This document shows, in pieces, positions 9,326 to 18,168 of a stretch of DNA of 64,000 nt. The position numbers and the translations under genes were made by a program. The notes beneath the pieces are model-generated. The model ran no database searches. It was not told the origin of the DNA and saw nothing but the letters and a program-made list of their open reading frames with translations. How positions within the stretch are numbered: the stretch's first letter is position 1; the number at the start of each line of letters is the position of its first letter. The stretch lies in the NCBI RefSeq assembly GCF_001931485.1, contig NZ_MSDV01000012.1, forward strand, positions 124,001 through 188,000, in the 5' to 3' direction. The DNA is from Burkholderia sp. SRS-W-2-2016 (GTDB taxonomy: Bacteria > Pseudomonadota > Gammaproteobacteria > Burkholderiales > Burkholderiaceae).

Positions 9326-10530
9326 TAGCGGTTCCCCTTGCGCTTGAGCAGTGCGGTCAGGCCCATGATGCCGTTCGGCAGCAGCAGCGGCACCAGCACG
9401 AAAATCAGGCCGAGAAAGAACAGCCAGTACTCGGGGAAATTCGCGGTGAAAAAGCTCTTCGCGCCGTTCACCGCGAATGCGCCGATGATCGGGCCGATCA
9501 GCGTGCCGCGTCCGCCCACCGCGACCCAGATCGCCATTTCGATCGAGTTGCCCGGCGACATCTCACCCGGATTGATGATGCCGACCTGCGGCACGTAGAG
9601 CGCGCCGGCGATTCCGCACAGCACCGCCGACAGGGTCCACACAAACAGCTTATACGCGAGCGGGCTGTAGCCGAGGAACATCAGCCGGGTTTCGCCGTCG
9701 CGCACCGCGGTGACGACGCGGCCGAGCTTCGACGTGACGATCGCGCGCGCGGCGAGAAACGCGATGATCAGGACCGCGAAGGTAATCAGCAGCAGCGCCG
9801 CGCGGGTGCCTTGATGCGTGATCGGAAAGCCGCCGATGCGCTTGAAGTCGGTGAAGCCGTTGTTGCCGCCGAAGCCGGTTTCGTTGCGATAGAACAGCAG
9901 CATCGCGGCGAAGGTCATCGCCTGGGTGATGATCGACAGATACACGCCTTTCACGCGCGAGCGGAACGTGAAAAAGCCGAACACCCACGCGACCACCGCC
10001 GGCACCAGCACGACCAGCAGCAGCGCGTAGCCCAGATGCTGGGTGCCCTGCCAGTACCACGGCAGCTGGTGCCAGTCGAGAAACACCATGAAATCGGGCA
10101 GATCGCTGCCGTACTTGCCGTCGTGGCCGATCGCGCGCATCAGGTACATGCCGATCGCGTAGCCGCCGAGCGCGAAGAACAGCGCGTGGCCCAGGCTCAG
10201 AATTCCGCAGTAGCCCCACACCAGATCGAGCGCGAGCGCGGCGATCGCGTAGCACATGAACTTGCCGGTCAGCGTCATCGCGTACGCGGACAGATGCAGC
10301 GCGCTGGTCTCGGGGATCACCAGCGCGGCGAACGGCACGCCCAGACCGAACACGATGATCAGCGCGACCAGCGCGAGCCACGCGGGCCGCGACAGCAGAG
10401 CGGGGCGCGGCGGCAGGCCGAGTGCGAAGCCGCTGTCGCTGTCACGCGCGATGCCGGCGCCGCTACCGGCCGAGCCGGCGCGCGGCGCCGAACTCGAAGA
10501 TGGATTTGCCGAAGAAGTTGCCGATGTCAT
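9325..10530 (-). CDS. urtC: Urea ABC transporter permease UrtC
   Basis: Membrane subunit of the urea importer, LivM type, in the inner membrane. 401 residues with around nine to ten hydrophobic segments; the WGYCGILSLGHALFFALGGYAIGMYL stretch is the LivM/UrtC signature, and the VGGRGTLIGPIIGAF loop near the C-terminus is the ATPase contact. The N-terminal roughly 35 residues are Ser/Gly/Ala-rich and weakly conserved, so the true start may be further in. It begins one base after the urtB stop. Confidence 0.95.
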   Translation of the reverse strand: MTSATSSANPSSSSAPRAGSAGSGAGIARDSDSGFALGLPPRPALLSRPAWLALVALIIVFGLGVPFAALVIPETSALHLSAYAMTLTGKFMCYAIAALALDLVWGYCGILSLGHALFFALGGYAIGMYLMRAIGHDGKYGSDLPDFMVFLDWHQLPWYWQGTQHLGYALLLVVLVPAVVAWVFGFFTFRSRVKGVYLSIITQAMTFAAMLLFYRNETGFGGNNGFTDFKRIGGFPITHQGTRAALLLITFAVLIIAFLAARAIVTSKLGRVVTAVRDGETRLMFLGYSPLAYKLFVWTLSAVLCGIAGALYVPQVGIINPGEMSPGNSIEMAIWVAVGGRGTLIGPIIGAFAVNGAKSFFTANFPEYWLFFLGLIFVLVPLLLPNGIMGLTALLKRKGNR

Positions 10531-10531
10531 C

Positions 10532-12199
10532 TCACGCCTCCGCGCTACGGCCCTTGAGGGCGAACATGCCCTGCGGACGCTTCTGGATGAACAACACGAT
10601 CAGCACGAGCACCGCGATTTTCGCGAGCACCGCGCCCCAGAACGGTTCGATCGCCTTGCTGACGAGCCCGAGCCCGAAGCCGCCGAGCACGGTGCCGGCG
10701 AGCTGGCCGACGCCGCCGAGCACGACCGCCATGAACGAATCGATGATGTAGCTCTGGCCGAGATCGGGCCCGACGTTGCCGATCTGCGACAGCGCGCAGC
10801 CGCCCAGTCCCGCGATGCCCGCGCCGAACGCGAACGCATACGAATCGACCCGCGCGGTTTTCACTCCGACGCATGCGGCCATCCGGCGGTTCTGTGTGAC
10901 CGCGCGCACGAACAGACCGAGCCGCGTGCGCGTGAGCACCGCCCACGCGATCGCGACGACGATCAGCGAGAACGCCAGAATCGCGAGCCGGTTGTACGGC
11001 AGGATCAGATTCGGCAGCACGGTGACCCCACCGCTCATCCACGCGGGATTGACGACCTGCACGTTCTGCGCGCCGAACAGCATGCGGGTCGCCTGAATCA
11101 GGATCAGGCTCACGCCGAAGGTGGTCAGCAGCGTTTCGAGCGGACGGCCGTACAGATGCTTGAGCACCAGCCGTTCGAGCACGATGCCGACCAATGCGGC
11201 CGCGACGAACGCGGCCGGTATCGCGAGCAGCGGATACCAGTCGAACGCGCCCGGCGCGAAGCGTTGAAACAGGTTCTGCACCACATAGGTCGCATACGCG
11301 CCGATCATCAGGAATTCGCCGTGCGCCATGTTGATCACGCCGATCAGCCCGTAGGTGATCGCGAGGCCGAGCGCGGCGAGCAGCAGCACGCTGCCGAGCG
11401 AGAGCCCCGCGAACAGCGTACCGGCGATCTGGCTGCGGCGCTGGATCGCGTCGAGTGCGTCGATGCCGCTTTGCGCGGCGGCGCGTACCCGCTCGTCGGT
11501 CTCCACGAAAGAGCCGTCCGGCTTCTTCGCGACCAGCGGGCGCAATAGTTCGTTCATCTCAAGATCGCCGCGCGCGGCGACCAGTTGCACCGCGTCGAGG
11601 CGCCTGGCCGGGTCGGCGTCGTGCAGCGCGGTCATCGCCCACAGCGTGTCGAGACGCTTTTTCAGCGCGGGGTCGGTTTCCTTCGCGCGGGCCGCGTCGA
11701 CCAGCGGCTTCAGCGACGGATCGGGATTGCGCAGCAACGCATCGACGGCGGCGGCGCGAGTGGCCTGATCGGGCGATGCGAGTTGCAGGCCCGACAGCGC
11801 GCCCGCCACTTTCGAGCGCAGCAGGTTGTTCAGTGTGACCGGCTGCGCGTCGCTCGCGGCGACCGGCTGGCCGGTGACGGCGTCGCGCGTGTTGTCGCCG
11901 TCTTGCAGCAGCACGGCGCCGGCATCGGTCGCGAGCGCGCTGTCGTCGGCGAGTGCCTTCAGCACCACGAGCGATGCGGTGTCGTGCGTCGCGATCAGTT
12001 TGTCGATCGCTGCGGACTTCGCTTCGAAGTCGTCGCCGGCGAGCGGCGCGACGTCGGCCTGGGTCAGCGCGAACGCGGCGCCCGGTGCAGCGGCAAGCGC
12101 CACCACGAGCGCCGCGCCGCGAATCGTACGGGATGCGAAGCAAACTGCCGCGCGCGGCAGGACGCGCGCGCGTAGCGGAGTGAGAAATGAAAACGCCAT
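10532..12199 (-). CDS. urtB: Urea ABC transporter permease UrtB with periplasmic N-terminal domain
   Basis: Second membrane subunit (LivH type). 555 residues: an N-terminal signal-like hydrophobic segment, then about 200 residues of helical, Ala/Asp-rich sequence with HEAT-like character (ALADDSALATDAG, VDALLRNPDPSLKPLV), and a C-terminal permease of about 290 residues starting near LFAGLSLGSVLLLAALGLAITYG. The INMAHGEFLMIGAY and VVLGGVGQLAGTVLGG motifs are typical. The long extra-cytoplasmic domain is a known trait of UrtB versus LivH. It is separated from urtA by 148 bases. Confidence 0.95.
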   Translation of the reverse strand: MAFSFLTPLRARVLPRAAVCFASRTIRGAALVVALAAAPGAAFALTQADVAPLAGDDFEAKSAAIDKLIATHDTASLVVLKALADDSALATDAGAVLLQDGDNTRDAVTGQPVAASDAQPVTLNNLLRSKVAGALSGLQLASPDQATRAAAVDALLRNPDPSLKPLVDAARAKETDPALKKRLDTLWAMTALHDADPARRLDAVQLVAARGDLEMNELLRPLVAKKPDGSFVETDERVRAAAQSGIDALDAIQRRSQIAGTLFAGLSLGSVLLLAALGLAITYGLIGVINMAHGEFLMIGAYATYVVQNLFQRFAPGAFDWYPLLAIPAAFVAAALVGIVLERLVLKHLYGRPLETLLTTFGVSLILIQATRMLFGAQNVQVVNPAWMSGGVTVLPNLILPYNRLAILAFSLIVVAIAWAVLTRTRLGLFVRAVTQNRRMAACVGVKTARVDSYAFAFGAGIAGLGGCALSQIGNVGPDLGQSYIIDSFMAVVLGGVGQLAGTVLGGFGLGLVSKAIEPFWGAVLAKIAVLVLIVLFIQKRPQGMFALKGRSAEA

Positions 12200-12347
12200 G
12201 ATCGCCTTTTTACTTTTACGGCTCGCTGAGCGGCTGGAGTGGCGGGAGCGGGGCGGCGCGGCGGCCCGAGCTGACAGCGCTGCACGACACGACGTGATGC
12301 GTATCGCGCCGCCCGCCCGCTACACCACCGCCGCGAGCGTCACCCGA

Positions 12348-13646
12348 TCACGCGACGCGCGAGCGCCGGAGAAACGCCGGAATCGACGACACCACATCCG
12401 GCTTGCCCGCATTGCCGGCGATGAACGGACTCCACGGCTGCGCGCGCACCGGCCCCTTGGTGCGCCACACGACGTTGAACTGACCGTCCGCGCGGACCTC
12501 GCCGATCATCACCGGCTTGTGCAGGTGATGGTTGCCGTCCATTTCGAGCGTGAAGCCCGACGGCGCGGCAAAGGTCTGGCCGACCATCGCGACGCGCACC
12601 TTGTCGACCTCGGTGCTCTTCGCCTTCTCGACCGCCTGCTTCCACATATGGATGCCGACGAAAGTCGCCTCCATCGGATCGTTGGTCACGCGCTTCGCGC
12701 CGCCCGGCAGGTTGTTGTCCTTGACCCACGTGGCCCATTGCTTCTTGAACTTCTCGTTGGCCGGATTGCGCACCGACATGAAGTAGTTCCACGCGGCCAG
12801 ATTGCCGACCAGCGGTTTCGTATCGATACCGCGCAACTCTTCCTCGCCGACCGAGAACGCGACCACCGGCACGTCCGACGCCTTCAGCCCCTGGTTGCCC
12901 AGTTCCTTGTAGAACGGCACGTTCGAATCGCCGTTCACGGTCGAGATCACCGCGGTCTTGCCGCCTTGCGAGAAGGTCTTGATGTTCGCGACGATGGTCT
13001 GATAGTCGCTGTGGCCGAACGGCGTGTAGACCTCCTGAATATCGGCTTCCTGCACGCCCTTCGACTTCAGGAATGCGCGCAGGATCTTGTTGGTCGTGCG
13101 CGGATACACGTAGTCGGTGCCGAGCAGGAAGAAGCGCTTGGCGCCGCCGCCTTCCGCGCTCATCAGATATTCGGTGGCCGGAATCGCCTGCTGGTTCGGC
13201 GCCGCGCCGGTGTAGAACACGTTGCGCGACATCTCTTCGCCTTCGTACTGCACCGGATAGAACAGCAGGCCGTTCAGTTCCTCGAACACCGGCAGCACCG
13301 ATTTGCGCGACACCGAGGTCCAGCAGCCGAACACGGCCGCGCATTTTTCCTGGGTCAGAAGCTGGCGCGCTTTCTCGGCGAACAGCGGCCAGTTCGATGC
13401 GGGGTCGACCACCACCGGCTGGATCTGCCGGCCCATCACGCCGCCGTTCTTGTTGATGTCGGCGATCGTCATCAACGCGGTGTCCTTCAGCGACGTTTCG
13501 GAGATCGCCATCGTGCCCGACAGCGAATGCAGGATGCCCACCTTGATCGGGCCGCTATCGGGCTGTGCGTGCGCGAACGGCACGCGACCCGCGAGCGCCA
13601 GTGCGCCGGACATCGAACCTAGTTTCAACAGACTGCGACGTTTCAT
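12348..13646 (-). CDS. urtA: Urea ABC transporter substrate-binding protein UrtA
   Basis: Periplasmic urea-binding protein, type-1 fold. 432 residues. The N-terminus MKRRSLLKLGSMSG is a twin-arginine signal (RRSLLK) with a hydrophobic stretch to AHAQ, so export in folded form by Tat is likely. Mature start IKVGILHSLSGTMAISE is the UrtA family opening; the VFGCWTSVSRKSVLPVFEE block is also characteristic. First gene of the urea operon, preceded by a sigma-54-type promoter at 13735-13750. Confidence 0.96.
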   Translation of the reverse strand: MKRRSLLKLGSMSGALALAGRVPFAHAQPDSGPIKVGILHSLSGTMAISETSLKDTALMTIADINKNGGVMGRQIQPVVVDPASNWPLFAEKARQLLTQEKCAAVFGCWTSVSRKSVLPVFEELNGLLFYPVQYEGEEMSRNVFYTGAAPNQQAIPATEYLMSAEGGGAKRFFLLGTDYVYPRTTNKILRAFLKSKGVQEADIQEVYTPFGHSDYQTIVANIKTFSQGGKTAVISTVNGDSNVPFYKELGNQGLKASDVPVVAFSVGEEELRGIDTKPLVGNLAAWNYFMSVRNPANEKFKKQWATWVKDNNLPGGAKRVTNDPMEATFVGIHMWKQAVEKAKSTEVDKVRVAMVGQTFAAPSGFTLEMDGNHHLHKPVMIGEVRADGQFNVVWRTKGPVRAQPWSPFIAGNAGKPDVVSSIPAFLRRSRVA

Positions 13647-13734
13647 CTGCTTTCCCCTTGCCTTGGATGGTGACTGTTATGAGCGTCGATTTCAGCCAGC
13701 AGTGCTGAGCTCGCACGATTCGCCGATTGACTAC

Positions 13735-13750
13735 TGCAAGGGGTATGCCA
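13735..13750 (-). promoter_or_regulatory. Sigma-54-type promoter for the urt-ure operon
   Basis: Read on the minus strand the site is TGGCAT-N5-TTGCA, matching the -24/-12 consensus TGGCAC-N5-TTGCA at all but one of the fixed positions with exact GG-to-GC spacing. Its downstream edge is 89 bases before the urtA ATG. RpoN with NtrC commonly drives urea uptake and urease under nitrogen limitation. A clear NtrC dyad upstream was not found, only scattered GGTGCA half-sites (for example near 13883 and 13984). Confidence 0.7.
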
Positions 13751-14146
13751 ATTTGCGCATTGCCATGTCGTGACGTGCCGCTGCGCGCGCGATGCGCGTC
13801 GTGGCGCGGTTCGTGGGGCGCTGGGGGAAAGATGTGTTCGCAACGAATCGCGGGCGGGCAGAACGATGCGCGGCGCGAATCTGGTGCAGCCGCGCTTCGT
13901 TCTGCGTCCCGGCGCTTCGTTCGGGTGCGCGACGCGCCGCGACGAAGCGTGCGGAGGCGCCAACGTGAAGCGATGCTAGAGGACGGTGCAGAGGCGGTGC
14001 ATGCGCGCTGCGGGTTTGTGCATGACGGGGCTTTCACCCAGGAGTGGATTTCGTACCCGCTCGGGAACGAAGATCGATAGCGGGGAAGGGAAGCGGCTTC
14101 TCCGTATCCGCTCGGAAACGAATCACACATCGCCTCCCCAAACGCA

Positions 14147-14182
14147 AAACGGCGCAAAGACCTTTCAGCCCTTGCGCCGTTT
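14147..14182 (-). terminator. Terminator after the rhodanese gene
   Basis: Perfect 11-bp stem (AAACGGCGCAA at 14147-14157, TTGCGCCGTTT at 14172-14182) around a 14-base loop, followed on the minus strand by TTTTGCGTTT. It lies 40 bases past the rhodanese stop and would insulate the urt promoter. Confidence 0.75.
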
Positions 14183-14221
14183 CAACCGCGCGTGACTCGC
14201 GCGGCAAATCTCAGGCAAACC

Positions 14222-14545
14222 TCAATACGTCGGAACCGAAGGATCGACCTGACGCGACCACGCGTCGATACCGCCTTGCAGATTGAACACGTTGGTATGG
14301 CCGCGCGATTCGAGGAACATCGCGACCTGCGCGCTGCGCGCGCCGTGGTGGCAGATGCAGACGATCTGCGCGTCGTCGTCGAGTTCTTCGCTGCGCGCGG
14401 GAATCTCGCGCATCGGAATCGATACGATGCCGGCCATCGACGCCGTTTGCAGTTCCCACGGCTCACGCACGTCGAGCAGCACGGGCGCGGGGCGCGAAGT
14501 ATCGGCGAGCCATTCGGCGAGCGCCGGAGCGGTCAGGTTTTGCAT
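14222..14545 (-). CDS. Single-domain rhodanese (PspE/GlpE-like sulfurtransferase)
   Basis: Small sulfurtransferase that carries a persulfide on its active-site Cys. 107 residues from ATG 14545 (MQNLTAPALAEWL); an in-frame GTG at 14578 would add 11 Pro-rich residues. The fold markers are VLLDVREPWE near residue 25, IPMREIP, and the active loop ICHHGARS, whose Cys and Arg fit the CxxGxR rhodanese loop, then FNLQGGIDAW at the end. Downstream of the PCMT-family gene on the same strand with a 42-base gap. The physiological sulfur acceptor is unknown. Confidence 0.88.
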   Translation of the reverse strand: MQNLTAPALAEWLADTSRPAPVLLDVREPWELQTASMAGIVSIPMREIPARSEELDDDAQIVCICHHGARSAQVAMFLESRGHTNVFNLQGGIDAWSRQVDPSVPTY

Positions 14546-14620
14546 CTGCGGAACATCCGGTTCAGAGGGCGGCGGCACTGCGCCGCCCGGATCGATAACG
14601 CCTGTCTGTGGGCAGGCAGG

Positions 14621-15274
14621 TTAGAACTTGAAGCGCGCCGGCTGCACCGCGTTCGCGAGCGGCTCGACGTAGGTTTCGAACACGTCGGAAATGCGGTACT
14701 GCTTTTCGTCGATGCGCGTGATGATCTGTGCCTTCATCACCGGCGCGGTGCCGACGAATGCCGCCAGACGGCCGCCCACCTTCAGATGTTCGAGGATTTC
14801 CTGCGGCAGCACCGGCAGGCCGCCCGACACGCAGATCACGTCGTACGGCGCGGCGCCGGCCCAGCCGCGCGCGGCGTCGCCGGTCGCGACTTCGGCGTTC
14901 AGCACGCCGTTGGCGATCAGGTTGTTCTTCGCGAGTTCGGCCAGTTCCGGCTCGATATCGACGGTCAGCACGTGCTGCGCGCGATGCGCGAGCAGCGCCG
15001 CCATGTAACCCGAGCCCGCGCCGATTTCGAGCACGCTTTCGTGCTTCTTCACCGCCAGTTCCTGCAGCACGCGCGCTTCGACGCGCGGCGCCAGCATGTG
15101 CTGGCCGGCGGGCAGCGGTATTTCGAAGTCGGCGAATGCGAGGTCGCGGTAAGCGGCGGGGACGAAATTCTCACGTTTGACGATCGACAACAGATTCAGC
15201 ACGTCCTGGTCGAGCACTTCCCAGGGGCGGATCTGCTGTTCGATCATGTTGAAACGCGCTTGCTCGATGTTCAT
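14621..15274 (-). CDS. PCMT-family SAM-dependent methyltransferase
   Basis: 217 residues, the length of protein-L-isoaspartate O-methyltransferases, which repair isoaspartyl residues. The SAM motif I is VLEIGAGSGYMAALLA and the post-motif acidic VDIEPELAELA is present. However, the family's substrate loop (GQTISQP) is replaced by a GQHMLAPRVE segment, so the conserved Ser is missing and repair activity is doubtful. The N-terminus MNIEQARFNMIEQQIRPWEV is typical of the beta-proteobacterial branch usually found near tolC. Divergent from the LacI regulator across 311 bases. Confidence 0.85.
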   Translation of the reverse strand: MNIEQARFNMIEQQIRPWEVLDQDVLNLLSIVKRENFVPAAYRDLAFADFEIPLPAGQHMLAPRVEARVLQELAVKKHESVLEIGAGSGYMAALLAHRAQHVLTVDIEPELAELAKNNLIANGVLNAEVATGDAARGWAGAAPYDVICVSGGLPVLPQEILEHLKVGGRLAAFVGTAPVMKAQIITRIDEKQYRISDVFETYVEPLANAVQPARFKF

Positions 15275-15585
15275 GGTGGATTCGGCGGTTTTGGTTTGGC
15301 GAGCGGGTAGGGGCCGCTGACTTTTGCCCTGAGCGTGGCCCGGCTTGCGCCGGCTTCGGCCAGCGCGCGCGGCTTTGTGGAAAGCCGCTGCTGCGTAACG
15401 CGTGCCGCGAGGCTGCCGCGCCGTCAGGGAAACTGCGGGATTGTACCAAATGGCGGTCGCGCGCCGGCTGCTCGCGGGCAGCGGCGGGCGGGGCGCGGAA
15501 CGCGGCGGCCCCCGTATTTATCCCTAGCGATCCGTCCTTGCGCTTCGCATCGGCATCGCCGATAAATGTAATCGATTACATTTTC
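15275..15585. other. Divergent intergenic region, PCMT gene / LacI gene
   Basis: A 311-base GC-rich spacer that must hold both promoters. The only clear element is the 20-bp palindrome at its right end. No short gene or hairpin terminator with a T-run was seen. Confidence 0.5.
15564..15583. promoter_or_regulatory. LacI-family operator (perfect 20-bp palindrome)
   Basis: AAATGTAATC at 15564-15573 is followed directly by its exact reverse complement. The central C-G pair and TGTAA half-site fit LacI/GalR-family operators. It ends two bases before the proposed LacI ATG, so binding would block transcription of its own gene and the downstream sugar operon. Confidence 0.8.
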
Positions 15586-16677
15586 ATGCCGCGGGGTCTC
15601 GTGTCCAGAACGCCGTCCTCATCGTCGCCGGCCGCTTCGGCGGGAGCGCAGGGCCAGTCGCCGGCAGCACCGGCGCGCGCGGGCGAAGGACCGTCGATTG
15701 CCGGCGTCGCCGAGCAGGCGGGGGTGTCGGTCGCGACCGTGTCGCGCGTGCTGAACGGCCACGACAACGTGCGCCCCGCGACCCGCGACAAGGTGCTGGC
15801 CGCGATCGACGCGAGCGGCTACCGCGTCAACGAACTCGCGCGCAACCTGCGCACCGCCGAAAGCCGCCTGCTGCTGACGATGGTCCCCGACTTCGGCAAC
15901 CCGTTCTACGCGGAGATCGTGCGCGGGATCGACAGCGTCGCGCGTCAGCACGGCTATTTCATGCTGCTGTGCGACACCGGCGCGGACCCGGGCCGCGAGC
16001 GCAGCTACTTCGACATGCTGCGGCGGCGTCGCGCGGACGGCGCGATCTGTCTCGATCCGGCGACGATCCAGCAGGCGCTCGGCGAAGCATCGCAGGCGCT
16101 GCCGTGGGTCGCGTGCTGCGAGTTCGATCCCGCGGTCGGCGTGCCGTACGTCGGCATCGACAACTACCGCGCGGCCGGCGACGCGGTGCGCCATCTGCTC
16201 GCGCGCGGCCACCGCCGCATCGGGCTGATCAATTCCGATGTCGACTATCTCTATGCGCGCCAGCGTCAGCAAGGCTATCTCGACGCGCTGAGCGACGCGG
16301 GCATCGAGCCGGACCCGCGCTGGCGGATGAACCTGAACAGCCTCGACTACGAGGCGGGCGCCGCAGCCGCGGCCGCGCTGATGCAACAACCGGACGCGCC
16401 GGGCGCGATCTTCGCGGTATCGGACACGCTCGCAATCGGCGTGATCCACGGCTTGCGCAGTATCGGCAAGCGGGTGCCCGACGACGTCGCGGTGGCCGGC
16501 TTCGACGACATCTCGCTCGCCGCGCAGATCGACCCGCCGCTGACGACGATCGCGCAGCCGATGCGCAAGCTCGGCGAAACGGCCGCGCGTCTGCTGCTGC
16601 AACGCCTCGCGAATCCGCAGGCGAACGTGCCGGGCGTGCTGCTGCCGCATCGCCTCGTGGTCCGAAGGAGTGCGTAA
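15586..16677 (+). CDS. LacI-family transcriptional regulator of the sugar operon
   Basis: 363 residues from ATG 15586; 30-40 N-terminal Ser/Ala/Pro-rich residues precede the HTH, so a start at GTG 15601 or later is possible and no clear ribosome site is seen. HTH motif IAGVAEQAGVSVATVSRVLNG with hinge region NELARNLRT, then a type-1 periplasmic-binding-like effector domain (NPFYAEIVRGID, DGAICLD, YVGIDNYRAAGDAV, AIFAVSDTLAIGVI). The transporter ATPase starts 3 bases after its stop. It probably represses the operon until a sugar or its derivative binds. Confidence 0.92.
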   Translation: MPRGLVSRTPSSSSPAASAGAQGQSPAAPARAGEGPSIAGVAEQAGVSVATVSRVLNGHDNVRPATRDKVLAAIDASGYRVNELARNLRTAESRLLLTMVPDFGNPFYAEIVRGIDSVARQHGYFMLLCDTGADPGRERSYFDMLRRRRADGAICLDPATIQQALGEASQALPWVACCEFDPAVGVPYVGIDNYRAAGDAVRHLLARGHRRIGLINSDVDYLYARQRQQGYLDALSDAGIEPDPRWRMNLNSLDYEAGAAAAAALMQQPDAPGAIFAVSDTLAIGVIHGLRSIGKRVPDDVAVAGFDDISLAAQIDPPLTTIAQPMRKLGETAARLLLQRLANPQANVPGVLLPHRLVVRRSA

Positions 16678-16680
16678 GCG

Positions 16681-18168
16681 ATGAGCCTCGCGATCCGTTT
16701 CGACGACATCCGCAAGGACTTCGGCCCGGTGCGCGTGCTGCACGGCGTGAGCTTCGAGCTGGCGCCGGGGCGCATCTACGGACTGCTCGGCGAGAACGGC
16801 GCGGGCAAATCGACGCTGATGAAGATCCTCGCCGGCTACGAGAGCGCGAGTTCGGGCAGCCTGTTCGTCGACGGTCACGCGCAGCGCTTCACCGGTTCGC
16901 GCGACGCCGAAGCGCAGGGCATCGTGCTGATCCACCAGGAGTTCAACCTCGCCGAGCATCTGACGATCGCGCAGAACATGTACCTCGGCCACGAAAAGCG
17001 CCGCGGCTGGTTCGTCGACGATGCGGCGATGCGCAGCGACGCCGCGCGCTATCTCGCGCAGGTCGGTTTGCAGAAAGCGCCGGATACCAAGGTGCGCGAG
17101 CTGATCGTCGCGGAAAAGCAGATGGTCGAGATCGCGAAGGCGCTGTCGCGGCGCGCGCGTCTGCTGATCATGGACGAGCCCACCGCGACGTTGACGCCCG
17201 CTGAAACCGAGCGTCTGTTCGCGCTGATGACGAAGCTGAAGGCCGACGGCGTGACGATCGTCTACATCTCGCACAAGCTCGACGAGGTCGAGCGCATCAC
17301 AGACGAAGTGATCGTGATGCGCGACGGCCGCTTCGTCGCGCGCGGCGAGACGGCCGGGCTCGCGCGTCAGCAGATGGCGAACCTGATGGTCGGGCGCGAC
17401 GTGTCCGACATGTTCCCGCCGAAGCAGACGGTGCCCGCCGATACGCCGGTCGCGTTGCAGGTGCGCGGCCTGAGCGTGCCCGACTGGGTCGAGGACCTGA
17501 GCTTCGAGGTGCGCGCGGGCGAAGTGCTCGGCTTCGCGGGGCTGGTCGGCGCGGGCCGCACCGAAGCGTTCGAGGCGCTGATCGGCCTGCGCAAACGCAC
17601 GGCCGGCACTATCGAAATCGCGGGGCGGCACGTCGATTTAAAGAGCCCGCGCGACGCGATGCGTCACGGCCTCACGTATCTGAGCGAGGACCGCAAAGGC
17701 AAGGGGCTGCACGTCGACCTGAGCCTGCAGGACAACCTCACGCTGATGACGCTCGAACGCTACGCGCATCCGCTGCTCGACCTGAAAGCGGGGCGCGCGG
17801 CGCTGACCAAAGCGGTAAGCGAATTCGGCATTCGCACCGGCGACCTGGCGAGCCGCGCGCGGATGCTCTCTGGCGGCAATCAGCAGAAGCTCGCGCTCGC
17901 GAAGTTTCTGCAGCCCGAGCCGAACGTGATCGTGCTCGACGAGCCGACCCGCGGCGTCGACGTCGGCGCGAAACGCGATATCTATTTCCTGATTCATCGT
18001 CTCGCTGCGCAGGGCCGCGCGGTGATCGTCATTTCATCCGAACTGATCGAGCTGATCGGCTTGTGCCATCGCGTCGCGGTGATGCGCGCCGGTCGCTTGC
18101 AAGCGACGCTCACGCTCGAACATCTGACCGAAGAGGAGTTGATCGCTCATGCGACCGGCACCCACTGA
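16681..18168 (+). CDS. Sugar ABC transporter ATP-binding protein (RbsA/MglA type)
   Basis: Double-ATPase subunit of a ribose/galactose/inositol-type importer. 495 residues, standard length. First half: Walker [25 protein letters not shown], Walker [12 protein letters not shown]. Second half: degenerate Walker [22 protein letters not shown], signature [15 protein letters not shown] and Walker [13 protein letters not shown]. Both halves look intact for this family, in which only one site is fully active. The stop overlaps the permease start by 20 bases. Confidence 0.93.
   Translation: MSLAIRFDDIRKDFGPVRVLHGVSFELAPGRIYGLLGENGAGKSTLMKILAGYESASSGSLFVDGHAQRFTGSRDAEAQGIVLIHQEFNLAEHLTIAQNMYLGHEKRRGWFVDDAAMRSDAARYLAQVGLQKAPDTKVRELIVAEKQMVEIAKALSRRARLLIMDEPTATLTPAETERLFALMTKLKADGVTIVYISHKLDEVERITDEVIVMRDGRFVARGETAGLARQQMANLMVGRDVSDMFPPKQTVPADTPVALQVRGLSVPDWVEDLSFEVRAGEVLGFAGLVGAGRTEAFEALIGLRKRTAGTIEIAGRHVDLKSPRDAMRHGLTYLSEDRKGKGLHVDLSLQDNLTLMTLERYAHPLLDLKAGRAALTKAVSEFGIRTGDLASRARMLSGGNQQKLALAKFLQPEPNVIVLDEPTRGVDVGAKRDIYFLIHRLAAQGRAVIVISSELIELIGLCHRVAVMRAGRLQATLTLEHLTEEELIAHATGTH

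Larger units (their letters stand above)
13647..14221. other. Intergenic region between urtA and the rhodanese gene
   Basis: About 575 bases without a supported gene. It holds the urtA promoter (13735-13750), a terminator hairpin (14147-14182), and two imperfect copies of a CGTAYCCGCTCGGRAACGA-like sequence near 14047-14067 and 14102-14123. The remainder reads as non-coding; frames present on either strand lack starts and family features. Confidence 0.6.

Noticed and set aside
13555..14157. Minus-strand frames spanning the urtA upstream region
   Set aside because: They read through the promoter and hairpin, with repeats and no domain; kept as intergenic.
15619..17631. 670-codon minus-strand frame
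   Set aside because: Antisense of the LacI and ATPase genes; no start site or domain.
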